A DNA stretch of 43,969 nucleotides from Acidobacteriota bacterium (GCA_963169195.1 CAUJDN010000130.1:1-43969); one strand, 5' to 3'; shown: positions 1-8,177, numbered from the stretch's first letter. The notes: generated by a model not told the origin, from the sequence alone. Numbers and translations are program-made.

Positions 1-163
1 AACCCCCGTGCTTCGAACCTCCGTGCTTCGAACCTCCGTGCTTCGAACCTCCGTGCTTCGAACCTCCGTGCTTCGAACCTCCGTGCTTCGAACCTCCGTG
101 CTTCGAACCTCCGTGCTTCGAACCCCCGTGCTTCGAACCCCCGTGCTTCGAACCCCCGTGCCC
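1..163. repeat. 15-bp tandem repeat array
   Basis: Ten full copies plus a partial one of a 15-bp unit (AACCTCCGTGCTTCG, or AACCCCC at the start of the unit in copy 1 and the last three copies) run from the left edge to the stop codon of the permease gene on the minus strand. The array probably continues left of the window. Copies 2-8 are identical, so expansion looks recent. Fifteen is a multiple of three, which produces an open frame on the plus strand, but the encoded pentapeptide repeat is not evidence of a gene. Confidence 0.95.
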
Positions 164-2601
164 TACTCCTCGCGCAACGCGGCAGCCGGATTCAGCCGGA
201 GCCCGCGTCGGGCCGCGAGGCCGCACGTGGCCACACCCACGGTCGCGACGACGGCCACGACAGCAGCGATGATGGATGGTTCCCAGGCCCGCACCTCGAA
301 GAGCAGGCTGGCGACGACACGGCCCATCGCAAGCGCGCCGGCAATGCCCGCCGCGGCGCCGGCGAGGACCGGCGTGGTCCCCTGGCGAAGCACAAGTCCG
401 ACCACCTGCCAGGCCTCGGCGCCGAGCGCCACGCGGATGTTCATCTCGCGCCGGCGACGCGAGATGCCGTAGGACGCCACCGCGTAGATGCCGATGATGG
501 CGATGACGAGCGCCACGCCGCCGAAGATCGCCAGCATCTGCGCCTGGTAGCGCCGGCCCGCCACCGAGTCGTCGACGATCTGCTGCATCGGGCGCGCGCG
601 GCCAATGGCGATTTCCGGATCGATGTCGAGCAGCGCGCGCCGCAGGGCTGGCAGCACCGACAACGGCGCCACCGCCGTCTTGACGAGCAGCGACGTCGAC
701 GGGCGGCTGCGCCACCAATACGGCACGTAGACCATCAGCGGCTGCTCCGCCCGGTCCAGCGCCGTCGTCCGCGCCTCGGCGACGACGCCGACGACCTCGA
801 ATCCCTGCTCGCCGGAGATGCCGCGGCTGAAGCGCCGGCCGAGCGCATCGTCACCCGGCCACAACCGCGCGGCGGTGAACTCCGAGACGAGTGCGGGAGC
901 CGGGCGCTTCGGATCCCGCTCGGCATCGGTGAACGGCCGCCCCCGCCGCACGGCCATGCCCATCGTCTGGAAGTACTCCGGTGCCACGAAGCGGAAGTTC
1001 GCGCTCGGCAGCTCCGCCGCCGAGAGGACGGCGCCCTCTCGCGCGACGAAATTCACCTGGCCCTCGCCTCGGAGCGGCAGCATCGAGGTGGTGGCCGCGG
1101 CGTCCACGCCCGGCAGCGCCCGGGCGGCGGCGAGCATCCGATCGTAGGCGGCCTGGCGGCCGGGCTCGTCCGCATAGCGGGTGGCGGGCAACGCCACGTC
1201 CAGGACGAGCACGCGCTCCGCCGAGAAGCCGCGGTCCGCGTTCAGCACGCGACCGAGGCTCGTGACGAAGAGCGCCGTGACGACGAGCAGCGTGACCGAG
1301 AGGGCGACCTGGGCCGCCAGCAGGGCGGCGTGGCCTCGGAGCCCGCGGCGATCGCTCGCCACGGCCAGCGCGCCGACTCGCAGCGCGGACTGCGCGTCTC
1401 GACCGGCGAGGCGCGCCGCCGGCACCAGGGCCACGAGCAGCCCGGCGAGTGCGGACACGCCCGCCGTGAAGGCCACCACGCGGGCGTCGATGGCCACGTC
1501 GTCCAGCCGCGGCAGGTCCACGGGCGCGGTCCGCACGAAGAGCGTCAACGCAGTCCATGCGACCCAGACTCCCAGCGCGCCGCCGGCCACGGCCAGCAGC
1601 ACCTGCTCGATGAACGCCGTCCCCACCAGGCGGGCCCGGCTGGCGCCGAGTGCGGATCGCACCGCCGTGTCCCGGAGGCGGCCCAGCGTGCGCGTGAGCG
1701 AGAGGTTGGCGAGGTTGAAGCAGGCGATGAGGAGCACCGAGAGGACGGCGGCCAGCAGCACCAGGAGGCCGCGACGCGAGGGCCCCACGACGTGCTCGGA
1801 GAGCGGCCTGACCACCGAAGCCAGCGTCACGGGCTCGTGCGCGGCCTTCGTGGCGATCTCCCCCACCTGCGCCTGCAGCGCGTCCAGCTCCGCGCGCGCC
1901 TGGTCGAGGGTGACGCCCGCCCGCAGGCGGCCGACAGCCTCGTTGTTATGATCGCCCACCCACCCGACCGTCACGCGCAGCGGCACGAACACGTCCGCGG
2001 CCGCCGTGAGCTGCTCCTCGCGCGGCAGCCTGAAACCTGGCGGCAGGATGCCGACCACGGTGTAGGGCTTCCCGTCCAGCACGATGGGGGTGCCCACGAC
2101 GGACGGGTCGGCGCCGAAGCGCTGGCGCCAGAGGCCGTCCGAGAGGGCGGCGACGTCCGGTGCGCCCTCGGGGTCGTCGTCGGGCGTCAGCGCCCGCCCG
2201 ATGGCGACCGGCACGTCCAGCACCTCGAACAGCGACCCGCTGGCATAGACCACAGACACCTGTGAGGCGCCGTCCCGCCCGGCCAGGTTGGCGGGCCGGG
2301 TCATGTGCTGGGCCATCGCGTCGAACGACCGCGCGTGCGCGCGCCAGTGCTCGAAGTGCCGCTCGTTCACCTCGAGGGTCGGCGCGCGGTCGGCCATCTC
2401 CCGCCAGACTTCCCGCAGGGCGACGAGCCGGCCGGGCTCGGGAAACGGCAGCGGCTCGAGGAGCACGCCGTTGACGATGGAGAAGACGGCGGTGGCGGCG
2501 CCGATGGTGAGCGCCAGCGTGAGCACGACGGTAACGGCGTAGGCCCGGTCGCGGCGGAAGCTGCGGAGGGCGTCGCGGAGGTCGAAGAGCAGTGGTCCCA
2601 C
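163..2601 (-). CDS. ADOP-type FtsX/MacB-like ABC transporter permease
   Basis: A duplicated permease of the MacB/FtsX family, about 812 residues from the chosen start. It has an N-terminal membrane helix after the motif DLRDALRSFRRDRAY, a MacB-like periplasmic core domain, a first FtsX domain (three helices, including LLVLLAAVLSVLLIACFNLANL), a second periplasmic domain, and a C-terminal FtsX domain ending in GLRLNPAAALREE. This doubled architecture is the acidobacterial duplicated orphan permease type, usually encoded without its own ATPase, and none is seen here. The open frame continues upstream to 2898, but that extension is low complexity and overlaps the ilvA promoter. GTG at 2601 is chosen because family similarity begins there; there is no clear ribosome binding site. 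Substrate unknown. Confidence 0.88.
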   Translation of the reverse strand: MGPLLFDLRDALRSFRRDRAYAVTVVLTLALTIGAATAVFSIVNGVLLEPLPFPEPGRLVALREVWREMADRAPTLEVNERHFEHWRAHARSFDAMAQHMTRPANLAGRDGASQVSVVYASGSLFEVLDVPVAIGRALTPDDDPEGAPDVAALSDGLWRQRFGADPSVVGTPIVLDGKPYTVVGILPPGFRLPREEQLTAAADVFVPLRVTVGWVGDHNNEAVGRLRAGVTLDQARAELDALQAQVGEIATKAAHEPVTLASVVRPLSEHVVGPSRRGLLVLLAAVLSVLLIACFNLANLSLTRTLGRLRDTAVRSALGASRARLVGTAFIEQVLLAVAGGALGVWVAWTALTLFVRTAPVDLPRLDDVAIDARVVAFTAGVSALAGLLVALVPAARLAGRDAQSALRVGALAVASDRRGLRGHAALLAAQVALSVTLLVVTALFVTSLGRVLNADRGFSAERVLVLDVALPATRYADEPGRQAAYDRMLAAARALPGVDAAATTSMLPLRGEGQVNFVAREGAVLSAAELPSANFRFVAPEYFQTMGMAVRRGRPFTDAERDPKRPAPALVSEFTAARLWPGDDALGRRFSRGISGEQGFEVVGVVAEARTTALDRAEQPLMVYVPYWWRSRPSTSLLVKTAVAPLSVLPALRRALLDIDPEIAIGRARPMQQIVDDSVAGRRYQAQMLAIFGGVALVIAIIGIYAVASYGISRRRREMNIRVALGAEAWQVVGLVLRQGTTPVLAGAAAGIAGALAMGRVVASLLFEVRAWEPSIIAAVVAVVATVGVATCGLAARRGLRLNPAAALREE

Positions 2602-2707
2602 GTCGAGCTTAGACGGGCCGGTGTGCGAGCTGGTTCGCCCGGACTGGTGTGCGCGGGAAGGCCGGGCCGGCTCCCTGGAGCCCGGGGGCGAGGCAGCAGG
2701 GCGGCAT
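2602..2707. other. upstream gap between the permease and the ilvA leader
   Basis: A divergent spacer with no supported gene. On the minus strand a TAAGCT hexamer at 2606-2611 lies four bases before the permease GTG and could be part of its -10 region. Otherwise nothing was recognised. Confidence 0.4.
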
Positions 2708-2736
2708 TTGACAGCGCTCCCGGCCTCTGCTGTAAT
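2708..2736 (+). promoter_or_regulatory. sigma70-type promoter for ilvA
   Basis: TTGACA at 2708-2713 and TGTAAT at 2731-2736 are separated by exactly 17 bp. This is the best -35/-10 pair in the window. Transcription would start near 2743, leaving a leader of about 150 nt before ilvA. Confidence 0.75.
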
Positions 2737-2757
2737 CGCGCCTCCCTGTTCCGGGCC

Positions 2758-2792
2758 GCCGCCATCATTCGCATCGAGGCCGTGATGACGGC
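2758..2792 (+). promoter_or_regulatory. upstream leader hairpin of ilvA (possible competitor of the terminator)
   Basis: GCCGCCATCAT at 2758-2768 can pair with GTGATGACGGC at 2782-2792 (ten pairs including one G-U, and one mismatch). The 3' arm carries a TGATG core, as does the terminator 3' arm downstream, and the 5' arm shares a CCATCAT core with the terminator 5' arm. The two hairpins could therefore swap arms. That exchange is inferred from complementarity only. Confidence 0.45.
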
Positions 2793-2811
2793 CGACGTTT
2801 CGAGCGGATGA
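2785..2811 (+). CDS. possible 8-residue leader peptide of ilvA
   Basis: A mini-ORF, ATG to TGA, reads MTADVSSG, with GAGG at 2776-2779 five bases before the ATG. It lies inside the putative ilvA leader, ends 25 nt before the terminator-like hairpin and overlaps the first hairpin. It contains Thr and Val codons but no Ile in this frame segment. Codons immediately upstream in the same frame read Ile-Ile-Arg-Ile, but no standard start codon was found before them. Its role as an attenuation peptide is a hypothesis. Confidence 0.25.
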   Translation: MTADVSSG

Positions 2812-2836
2812 GGCGCCAGCCAGCCAACGTGCTTCG

Positions 2837-2870
2837 AGGGCCATCATCCGCACCGGGTGATGGCCCTTTT
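2837..2870 (+). terminator. terminator/attenuator hairpin ahead of ilvA
   Basis: AGGGCCATCATCC (2837-2849) pairs with GGGTGATGGCCCT (2855-2867) across a 5-nt loop, 13 pairs with one G-U, and is followed by a short T run. It sits between a strong promoter and the ilvA ATG only 26 nt downstream, so it would stop ilvA transcription unless relieved. Attenuation by amino acid supply is the natural reading for this gene but is not shown. Confidence 0.7.
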
Positions 2871-2896
2871 GCTTTGTCCCGCAGGCCGAGCCGACC

Positions 2897-4438
2897 ATGA
2901 CCGCCGACCAGATGCTCCGATTGATCCTGACCAGCCGCGTCTACGACGTGGCCCGCACCACGCCGCTGGACCACGCGCGGCGGCTGTCGGCGCGCACGGG
3001 CCACCAGGTGTTCCTGAAGCGCGAGGATCAGCAGCCGATCTTCACCTACAAGCTGCGCGGGGCCTACAACCGCATCGCGCACCTGGGGGCCGACGAGCGC
3101 GCGCGGGGCGTCATCACGGCGAGCGCCGGCAACCACGCACAGGGCGTCGCGTACGCCGCGCGGCACCTGGGCCTGAGCGCGCTCATCGTGATGCCCCAGA
3201 CCACGCCGGCCATCAAGGTGGACGCCGTGCGCGAGCTGGGCGCGGAGGTGCAGCTCGCGGGCGACAGCTACGCCGACGCGAAGGCGCGGTGCGACGAGCT
3301 GGCCCGGCAGACCGGGCGCGTGTTCGTGCACGCCTTCGACGATCCGCTGGTCATCGCGGGCCAGGGCACGATCGCCCTCGAGATCCTGAACGGCCAGCGA
3401 AGCCAGGCGGACGCCATCTTCGTCCCCGTCGGCGGCGGCGGGCTCATCGCCGGTATCGCCAGCTACGTGCGCGCCGTGCGGCCGGACGTCCGCGTCGTCG
3501 GCGTCGAGCCGTTCGAGGCCGACGCGATGCACCGGTCACTGGCGGCCGGCAGACGGGTCTCCCTGGAGCACGTCGGCATCTTCGCCGACGGCGTGGCCGT
3601 GCGCGAGGTGGGCCAGCTGCCCTTCTCGCTGGTCCGGGGCGTCGTGGACGAAGTGGTGCGCGTGACCAACGACGAGATCTGCGCCGCCATCAAGGACGTG
3701 TTCGACGACACGCGGTCGCTGATGGAGCCGGCCGGCGCGCTCGCGGTGGCGGGGCTGCGGTCCTGGGCGGCGCGGACGGAAGCGACCGGCAGGAGCCTCG
3801 TCGCGATTCTCACCGGCGCCAACATGAACTTCGATCGCCTGCGCTTCGTGGCCGAGCGCGCGGAGCTCGGCGAGGCGCGGGAGGTGCTCCTCGGCGTGAC
3901 GATTCCCGAGCGGCCCGGCGCGTTCCGTGAGTTCTGCGCCACCATCGGACGCCGCGTCGTCACCGAGTTCAACTACCGGCTGAGCGGGCGGCAGGAGGCG
4001 CACATCTTCGTGGGCGTCGCCACGCACTCGGAGGGGGAAGCGGAGGCGCTCGCGGCGCTCCTCTCCGAGCGCGGGTATCGCACGCTGGACCTGACGCACG
4101 ACGAGTTGGCCACGCTGCACGTGCGGTACATGGTGGGCGGGCGCTCCCCGGACGTCGCGGACGAGCGGCTGGTGCGCTTCGAGTTCCCCGAGCGGCCAGG
4201 CGCGCTGATGGACTTCCTCGACCGGCTGGGCGGACGCTGGAACATCAGCCTGTTCCATTACCGCAACCACGGCGCGGACTTCGGGCGCGTGCTGGCCGGC
4301 TTCGAGGTGCCGGCGGAAGACGAGGCCGCGTTCGAGCGCTTCCTGCACGCGCTCGGGTACCACTTCGAGCGGGAACCGGCAAACCGGGCGTACGAGATGT
4401 TCCTGGCGGGTGGGGGGAACGAGGTTCTGAGGTTCTGA
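2897..4438 (+). CDS. ilvA: threonine dehydratase (threonine ammonia-lyase, biosynthetic)
   Basis: Converts L-threonine to 2-oxobutanoate and ammonia, the first step of isoleucine synthesis, in the cytoplasm. At 513 residues it matches biosynthetic IlvA (about 514 in E. coli). Visible features are the PLP lysine in YKLRGAYN (Lys52), the SAGNHAQG loop (around residues 76-83), the phosphate-binding glycine run VGGGGLIAG (178-186), and two C-terminal ACT-like domains (about 325-410 and 420-505) expected to mediate isoleucine and valine control. It sits behind a promoter and attenuator-like hairpin. The final codons (Glu-Val-Leu-Arg-Phe) are encoded by the beginning of an 8-bp tandem repeat, so the natural C-terminus has been overwritten or extended by repeat sequence. 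Confidence 0.95.
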   Translation: MTADQMLRLILTSRVYDVARTTPLDHARRLSARTGHQVFLKREDQQPIFTYKLRGAYNRIAHLGADERARGVITASAGNHAQGVAYAARHLGLSALIVMPQTTPAIKVDAVRELGAEVQLAGDSYADAKARCDELARQTGRVFVHAFDDPLVIAGQGTIALEILNGQRSQADAIFVPVGGGGLIAGIASYVRAVRPDVRVVGVEPFEADAMHRSLAAGRRVSLEHVGIFADGVAVREVGQLPFSLVRGVVDEVVRVTNDEICAAIKDVFDDTRSLMEPAGALAVAGLRSWAARTEATGRSLVAILTGANMNFDRLRFVAERAELGEAREVLLGVTIPERPGAFREFCATIGRRVVTEFNYRLSGRQEAHIFVGVATHSEGEAEALAALLSERGYRTLDLTHDELATLHVRYMVGGRSPDVADERLVRFEFPERPGALMDFLDRLGGRWNISLFHYRNHGADFGRVLAGFEVPAEDEAAFERFLHALGYHFEREPANRAYEMFLAGGGNEVLRF

Positions 4439-4480
4439 GGTTCTGAGGTTCTGAGGTTCTGAGGTTCTCAGGTTCCCGGA
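4421..4480. repeat. 8-bp tandem repeat overlapping the end of ilvA
   Basis: Six perfect copies of GAGGTTCT run from 4421 to 4468, followed by degenerate CAGGTTCC-like copies. The first two copies lie inside ilvA and supply its last residues and stop codon. The array ends about 9 bp before the arsC -35 hexamer. Copy-number change would alter the gene end and the spacing to the next promoter. Confidence 0.92.
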
Positions 4481-4488
4481 TTCCCGGG

Positions 4489-4518
4489 TTGACCGGCGGG
4501 CTCCTGGCCCCCTATCGT
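4489..4518 (+). promoter_or_regulatory. promoter for the arsenate reductase gene
   Basis: TTGACC (4489-4494) and TATCGT (4513-4518) are 18 bp apart. Transcription would start near 4525, leaving a very short leader. GGAG at 4524-4527 lies just before the ATG at 4532. Confidence 0.55.
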
Positions 4519-4531
4519 CAACCGGAGCCGC

Positions 4532-4930
4532 ATGACGAAGGTCGTCTTCGCCTGTGTCCACAACGCCGGCCGCTCGCAGATGGCGGCGGCGTTCTTCAAC
4601 GCGCTCGCCGCGCCCGCGAAGGCGCGCGCCATCTCGGCCGGCACGGCGCCAGGACCGCGCGTGCACCCTGAGGTCTTCCATGCCATGCGCGAGGTCGGCA
4701 TCGACCTCGCCGGCGTGACCCCACAGCCCCTGACACCGGAGCGGGCCCAGGGGACCTCGTTCCTCATCACCATGGGCTGCGGCGACCAGTGCCCGTTCAT
4801 CCCCGGTGCCAGGACCGACGACTGGCCGCTGCCTGACCCGAAAGGGCGCCCCATCGAAGACGTGCGGGCCATCCGCGACGACATCCGCGCGCGGGTGGAG
4901 GCGCTGATCGCCGCGAACGGATGGGGATAG
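4532..4930 (+). CDS. arsC: arsenate reductase, thioredoxin-coupled (low-molecular-weight phosphatase fold)
   Basis: Predicted to reduce arsenate to arsenite with a cysteine relay regenerated by thioredoxin. The 132 residues contain the phosphatase loop CVHNAGRS (Cys8 to Arg14, a CX5R motif), two further cysteines in MGCGDQCP (Cys83, Cys87) suited to the redox relay, and the general acid in WPLPDPKG (Asp102). Length is typical. A promoter and GGAG ribosome binding site precede it. No arsenite efflux gene is adjacent. The neighbouring ArsR protein has no cysteine, so it is probably not the arsenic sensor for this gene. A phosphotyrosine phosphatase role is possible but less likely given the extra cysteines. 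Confidence 0.85.
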   Translation: MTKVVFACVHNAGRSQMAAAFFNALAAPAKARAISAGTAPGPRVHPEVFHAMREVGIDLAGVTPQPLTPERAQGTSFLITMGCGDQCPFIPGARTDDWPLPDPKGRPIEDVRAIRDDIRARVEALIAANGWG

Positions 4931-5031
4931 CAGCCGCGCTGGAGGGCGTTGGCGCGCGTCGGGAGGGGCCTGACGCGGTCGGGACTCGGGGGCGGGAGCG
5001 GACCCGTCTCGGCGGGGCCACCGCCCTGGGG

Positions 5032-5060
5032 TTGCGAATATTCGCACTATCGAATATTCT
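5032..5060 (+). promoter_or_regulatory. promoter with embedded operator for arsR-sulP
   Basis: TTGCGA (5032-5037) and TATTCT (5055-5060) are 17 bp apart. The perfect palindrome GCGAATATTCGC (5034-5045) covers the -35 region, and a second GAATATTC (5052-5059) covers the -10, centred 16 bp away. Two similar A/T-centred palindromes over both promoter elements, just before an ArsR gene, are a strong candidate for an autoregulatory operator. Start site would be near 5067, three bases before the GTG. Confidence 0.7.
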
Positions 5061-5069
5061 GGACAGCAC

Positions 5070-5411
5070 GTGACCACCCCGCTCCGCGCCTTCAAGGCCC
5101 AGATCTTCCAGGCGCTCGCCCACCCCACCCGCATCGCCATCGTCGAGGCTCTCCGGGACGGCGAGCTGGCCGCCGGCGCCCTCGGCGCGCGGCTCGGTCT
5201 CGAGCAGGCCAACCTCTCCCAGCACCTTGCGGTCCTGCGCAGCAGGCTGGTGGTCGTCAGCCGCAAGGCCGGCAACCAGGTCTACTACTCCCTCCGGGAT
5301 CCCGTCCTCGGCCAGGTCCTCGACCTGCTGAAGCAGTACGTCCAGGCGCACCTGAACGAGACACTCGCCCTCTTGAACGAAATGGAGCCGAAGAAGCGGC
5401 GCCGCGCATGA
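5070..5411 (+). CDS. ArsR-family winged-helix repressor
   Basis: A 113-residue DNA-binding regulator with the ArsR signature: FQALAHPTRIAIVEAL (helix 1-2), then the recognition helix region LGLEQANLSQHLAVLRS, then the wing ending GNQVYYSLRDP. It contains no cysteine, so the usual arsenic/metal thiolate site is absent and the ligand is unknown. Its stop overlaps the SulP start (ATGA), indicating translational coupling and that its target is the transporter. Palindromes overlapping its own promoter suggest autorepression. GTG is used as start with essentially no leader. Confidence 0.88.
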   Translation: MTTPLRAFKAQIFQALAHPTRIAIVEALRDGELAAGALGARLGLEQANLSQHLAVLRSRLVVVSRKAGNQVYYSLRDPVLGQVLDLLKQYVQAHLNETLALLNEMEPKKRRRA

Positions 5412-7144
5412 GCACCACGCTCTCGTCCCTGGTCAATCGCATCCCCTGGCGAACCTGGCAGCCCAAGCTCGTCGAGTCGCTCGCCACCTACAACCGGGAC
5501 GCCTTCATGGCCGACCTCGTCGCCGGGCTCACCGTCGGCGTCGTCGCCCTGCCGCTCGCCATGGCCTTCGGCATCGCCTCTGGCGTCACGCCCCAGGCCG
5601 GCATCTATACGGCCGTCGTCGGCGGCTTCATCGTCTCGGCGCTGGGCGGCTCGCGCATCCAGATTGGCGGCCCCACGGGCGCCTTCGTCGTCATCGTCGC
5701 GGGCATCATCGCGAAGCACGGCCTCTCGGGCCTGCTGATGGTGACGATGATGGCCGGCGTGATTCTGGTGTTCCTGGCCATCACCGGACTGGGGCAGGCG
5801 GTGAAGTTCATCCCGCGCCCGGTGGTCATCGGCTTCACCAACGGCATCGCGCTCCTCATCGCGTCCACGCAGATCAAGGACTTCTTCGGCCTCGGCGTCG
5901 AGCCGCCGAGCGAGTTCTTCGAGCGGATGCGCGTCATCGGCGAGTCGATGGGCACCCTCAACCCCTTGGCCGTCGCCCTGGCCGTGGGCTCCCTGGCGCT
6001 GGTCCTGCTGGTGCCACGGCGGTACCCGCGCATCCCCGGCTCGATCGTCGCTCTCGTGCTCGGCACCGTGGCCGTCGCCGCGTTCGGGCTGCCCGTCGAG
6101 ACGATCGGCTCGAAGTTCGGGGTGTTGCCGGGCGACGTGCCGCCGGTGGACGTCCCGACGTTCCGCGCGGACCTCATCCTGCCGCTGCTGCCCTCGGCCC
6201 TCACCGTCGCGCTGCTGGCCGCGGTGGAAAGCCTGCTCTCCGCCGTGGTGGCCGACTCGATGACCGGCGATCGGCACAACTCGAACGCGGAGCTGCTGGC
6301 GCAGGGCGTGGCCAACCTCGCGGCGCCGCTCGTCGGCGGCATCCCGGTCACGGGCGCCATCGCACGCACGGCCACGAACTTCCGGTCCGGTGCTCGCTCG
6401 CCCGTGGCGGGGATGATCCACGCCGTCACGCTCCTCGTGATCGTCCTGCTGCTGGCGCCGCTGGCGGTGTACGTGCCGCTCGCCACGCTGGCGGCCGTGC
6501 TCTTCGTCGTCGCCTACAACATGGGCGAGTGGAAGGAGATCCCGAGCGTCTGGCGGCTCGACTGGGCCGACAAGTCGGTGTGGATCATCACCTTCGCGCT
6601 GACCGTCATGGCCGACCTGACGGTCGCGGTGGAGGTGGGCATCTCGCTGGCCGCGCTGCTCTACATCCACCGCGTCACGGGCACGACGACCGTGGCGACG
6701 GTGACACCGGAGTACATCGAGGACGGCCGCGTGCACGTGCTGCAGGACAAGCAGGTGCCGCCGTACGTCACCATCCTGCGCATCCACGGCCCGTTCCTCT
6801 TCGGGATGACCGACAAGCTGACCGACGCCACGGCGGATCTGAAGGCGTTCGCCCCCATCGTCATCCTGCGCCTCCGCAACATGACGGCCGTCGATGCCAC
6901 CGGCCTGCACGCCATCGAGGAACTGAGCGACCGGCTGAAGCGGTCGGGCCGCACGCTCATCCTGTGCGGCGCGCGCGCGCAGCCCGCCGAGCTGCTGCAC
7001 CAGACCGAGTTCGTGGAGCACGTCGGCGAAGAGAACATCCAGCCGCACGTGCAGGCCGCGCTGGAGCGAGCCCGGGAGATCCAGTCCCGCTTCTCCGGCG
7101 TGGGAGACGAAGCCGCCAGGGACATGGCGATGGTCCGGATGTGA
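5408..7144 (+). CDS. SulP-family anion transporter with STAS domain
   Basis: A 578-residue membrane protein of the SLC26/SulP family, which carry sulfate, bicarbonate or other anions. Visible are the hydrophobic core starting at DLVAGLTVGVVALPLAMAFG, the conserved GGPTGAFVVIVAGI segment, the GIPVTGAIARTATN motif, and a C-terminal cytoplasmic STAS domain (about residues 435-560) with LRLRNMTAVDATGLHAIEEL. An open frame extends further upstream, but the ATG overlapping the ArsR stop is chosen because homology starts there. The substrate cannot be read from sequence. Pairing with an ArsR repressor suggests conditional expression; sulfate or bicarbonate is likely from family knowledge. Confidence 0.92.
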   Translation: MSTTLSSLVNRIPWRTWQPKLVESLATYNRDAFMADLVAGLTVGVVALPLAMAFGIASGVTPQAGIYTAVVGGFIVSALGGSRIQIGGPTGAFVVIVAGIIAKHGLSGLLMVTMMAGVILVFLAITGLGQAVKFIPRPVVIGFTNGIALLIASTQIKDFFGLGVEPPSEFFERMRVIGESMGTLNPLAVALAVGSLALVLLVPRRYPRIPGSIVALVLGTVAVAAFGLPVETIGSKFGVLPGDVPPVDVPTFRADLILPLLPSALTVALLAAVESLLSAVVADSMTGDRHNSNAELLAQGVANLAAPLVGGIPVTGAIARTATNFRSGARSPVAGMIHAVTLLVIVLLLAPLAVYVPLATLAAVLFVVAYNMGEWKEIPSVWRLDWADKSVWIITFALTVMADLTVAVEVGISLAALLYIHRVTGTTTVATVTPEYIEDGRVHVLQDKQVPPYVTILRIHGPFLFGMTDKLTDATADLKAFAPIVILRLRNMTAVDATGLHAIEELSDRLKRSGRTLILCGARAQPAELLHQTEFVEHVGEENIQPHVQAALERAREIQSRFSGVGDEAARDMAMVRM

Positions 7145-7208
7145 GTGACGAGGACCCGGGGACCTGCGTCCGTCCCCGGCCGGTTGACGTGTCCGCGGAT
7201 CCCGGGCC

Positions 7209-8177
7209 ATGCTGACACCGCCCAGGGCGATGACGTCCACGACCGCGCCACTCTCCCGCTTCCTGACATTCGACCGAGGCGCCTGGGCGCGGCTGCGGGA
7301 CAACACGCCGCTCACCCTGTCCGAGGGGGACCTCGACGCGCTGCGCGGTCTCAACGAGGAACTGTCGCTGGACGAGGTCGTGCAGATCTACCTGCCGCTC
7401 TCGCGGTTCCTGAACCTGCACGTGCGCGCCGTCCAGGGGCTGTACCACGCCTCGCAGACCTTCCTGGGGAACGACGCCGCGAAGGTGCCCTTCATCCTCG
7501 GCCTGGCCGGAAGCGTGGCGGTCGGCAAGAGCACGACCGCCCGCGTGCTGCAGGCCCTGCTCTGCCGGTGGCCCAGCCATCCGTCGGTGGCGCTCATCAC
7601 GACCGACGGCTTCCTGTTCCCCAACGCCGTACTCGAAAGCCGGGGCCTGATGCACCGGAAGGGCTTTCCGGAGAGCTACGACCGCGCGGGACTCGTGCGC
7701 TTCCTCGCGGACGTGAAGGCCGGCGCTCCGGAGGTGCACGCCCCTGTCTACTCGCACCAGCGCTACGACATCGTGCCGGGCGCGGTGCAGACCGTGCGGC
7801 ATCCCGACGTCGTCATCGTCGAGGGGCTCAACGTGCTGCAGGCGCCGCCGGCCGGTCGGGACGAGAGCCAGCTGTTCGCCTCGGACTTCTTCGACTACTC
7901 CTGCTACGTGGACGCAGACGAGGCGGACATCCAGGGGTGGTACGTGGAGCGCTTCCTGCGGCTCCGCGACACGGTGTTCCAGGATCCGCAGTCCTATTTC
8001 CACCGCTACGCGTCGCTGAACGAGGCCGAGGCCCGCGCCACGGCCGCGGACATCTGGGCCCGCATCAACGGCGTGAACCTGCGGGAGAACATTCTCCCCA
8101 CCCGCATGCGCGCGCACCTGATCCTGCGGAAGGGCGCAGACCATCGCGTCGAGCAGGTGCAGTTGCGACGCGTGTAG
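7209..8177 (+). CDS. coaA: pantothenate kinase type I
   Basis: Phosphorylates pantothenate, the first and controlling step of coenzyme A synthesis. At up to 322 residues it matches type I CoaA (about 316). The Walker A loop is GSVAVGKST (residues 101-109). Other hallmarks are the N-terminal SRFLTFDR, the [10 protein letters not shown] segment, KGFPESYD, the [10 protein letters not shown] strand and the [11 protein letters not shown]-terminal motif. ATG at 7209 is taken, but ATG at 7230 (MTSTTAPLS) is an equally plausible start. It stands alone, 64 bp after the transporter. Confidence 0.95.
   Translation: MLTPPRAMTSTTAPLSRFLTFDRGAWARLRDNTPLTLSEGDLDALRGLNEELSLDEVVQIYLPLSRFLNLHVRAVQGLYHASQTFLGNDAAKVPFILGLAGSVAVGKSTTARVLQALLCRWPSHPSVALITTDGFLFPNAVLESRGLMHRKGFPESYDRAGLVRFLADVKAGAPEVHAPVYSHQRYDIVPGAVQTVRHPDVVIVEGLNVLQAPPAGRDESQLFASDFFDYSCYVDADEADIQGWYVERFLRLRDTVFQDPQSYFHRYASLNEAEARATAADIWARINGVNLRENILPTRMRAHLILRKGADHRVEQVQLRRV

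Noticed and set aside
1..163. Possible CRISPR array
   Set aside because: The units are directly adjacent and near identical, with no variable spacers and no cas genes.
8..472. Plus-strand ORF with a repeating Leu-Arg-Thr-Ser-Val pentapeptide
   Set aside because: It is the 15-bp tandem array read in frame, followed by the antisense of the permease gene. No start signal and no plausible protein.
4532..7144. Arsenic-resistance operon (arsC-arsR-transporter)
   Set aside because: The ArsR protein has no cysteines, it overlaps a SulP gene and not an arsenite pump, and it has its own promoter 100 bp after arsC.
5285..7354. Minus-strand ORF of 689 codons
   Set aside because: Antisense to the SulP gene; His/Arg/Asp-rich composition typical of shadow frames.
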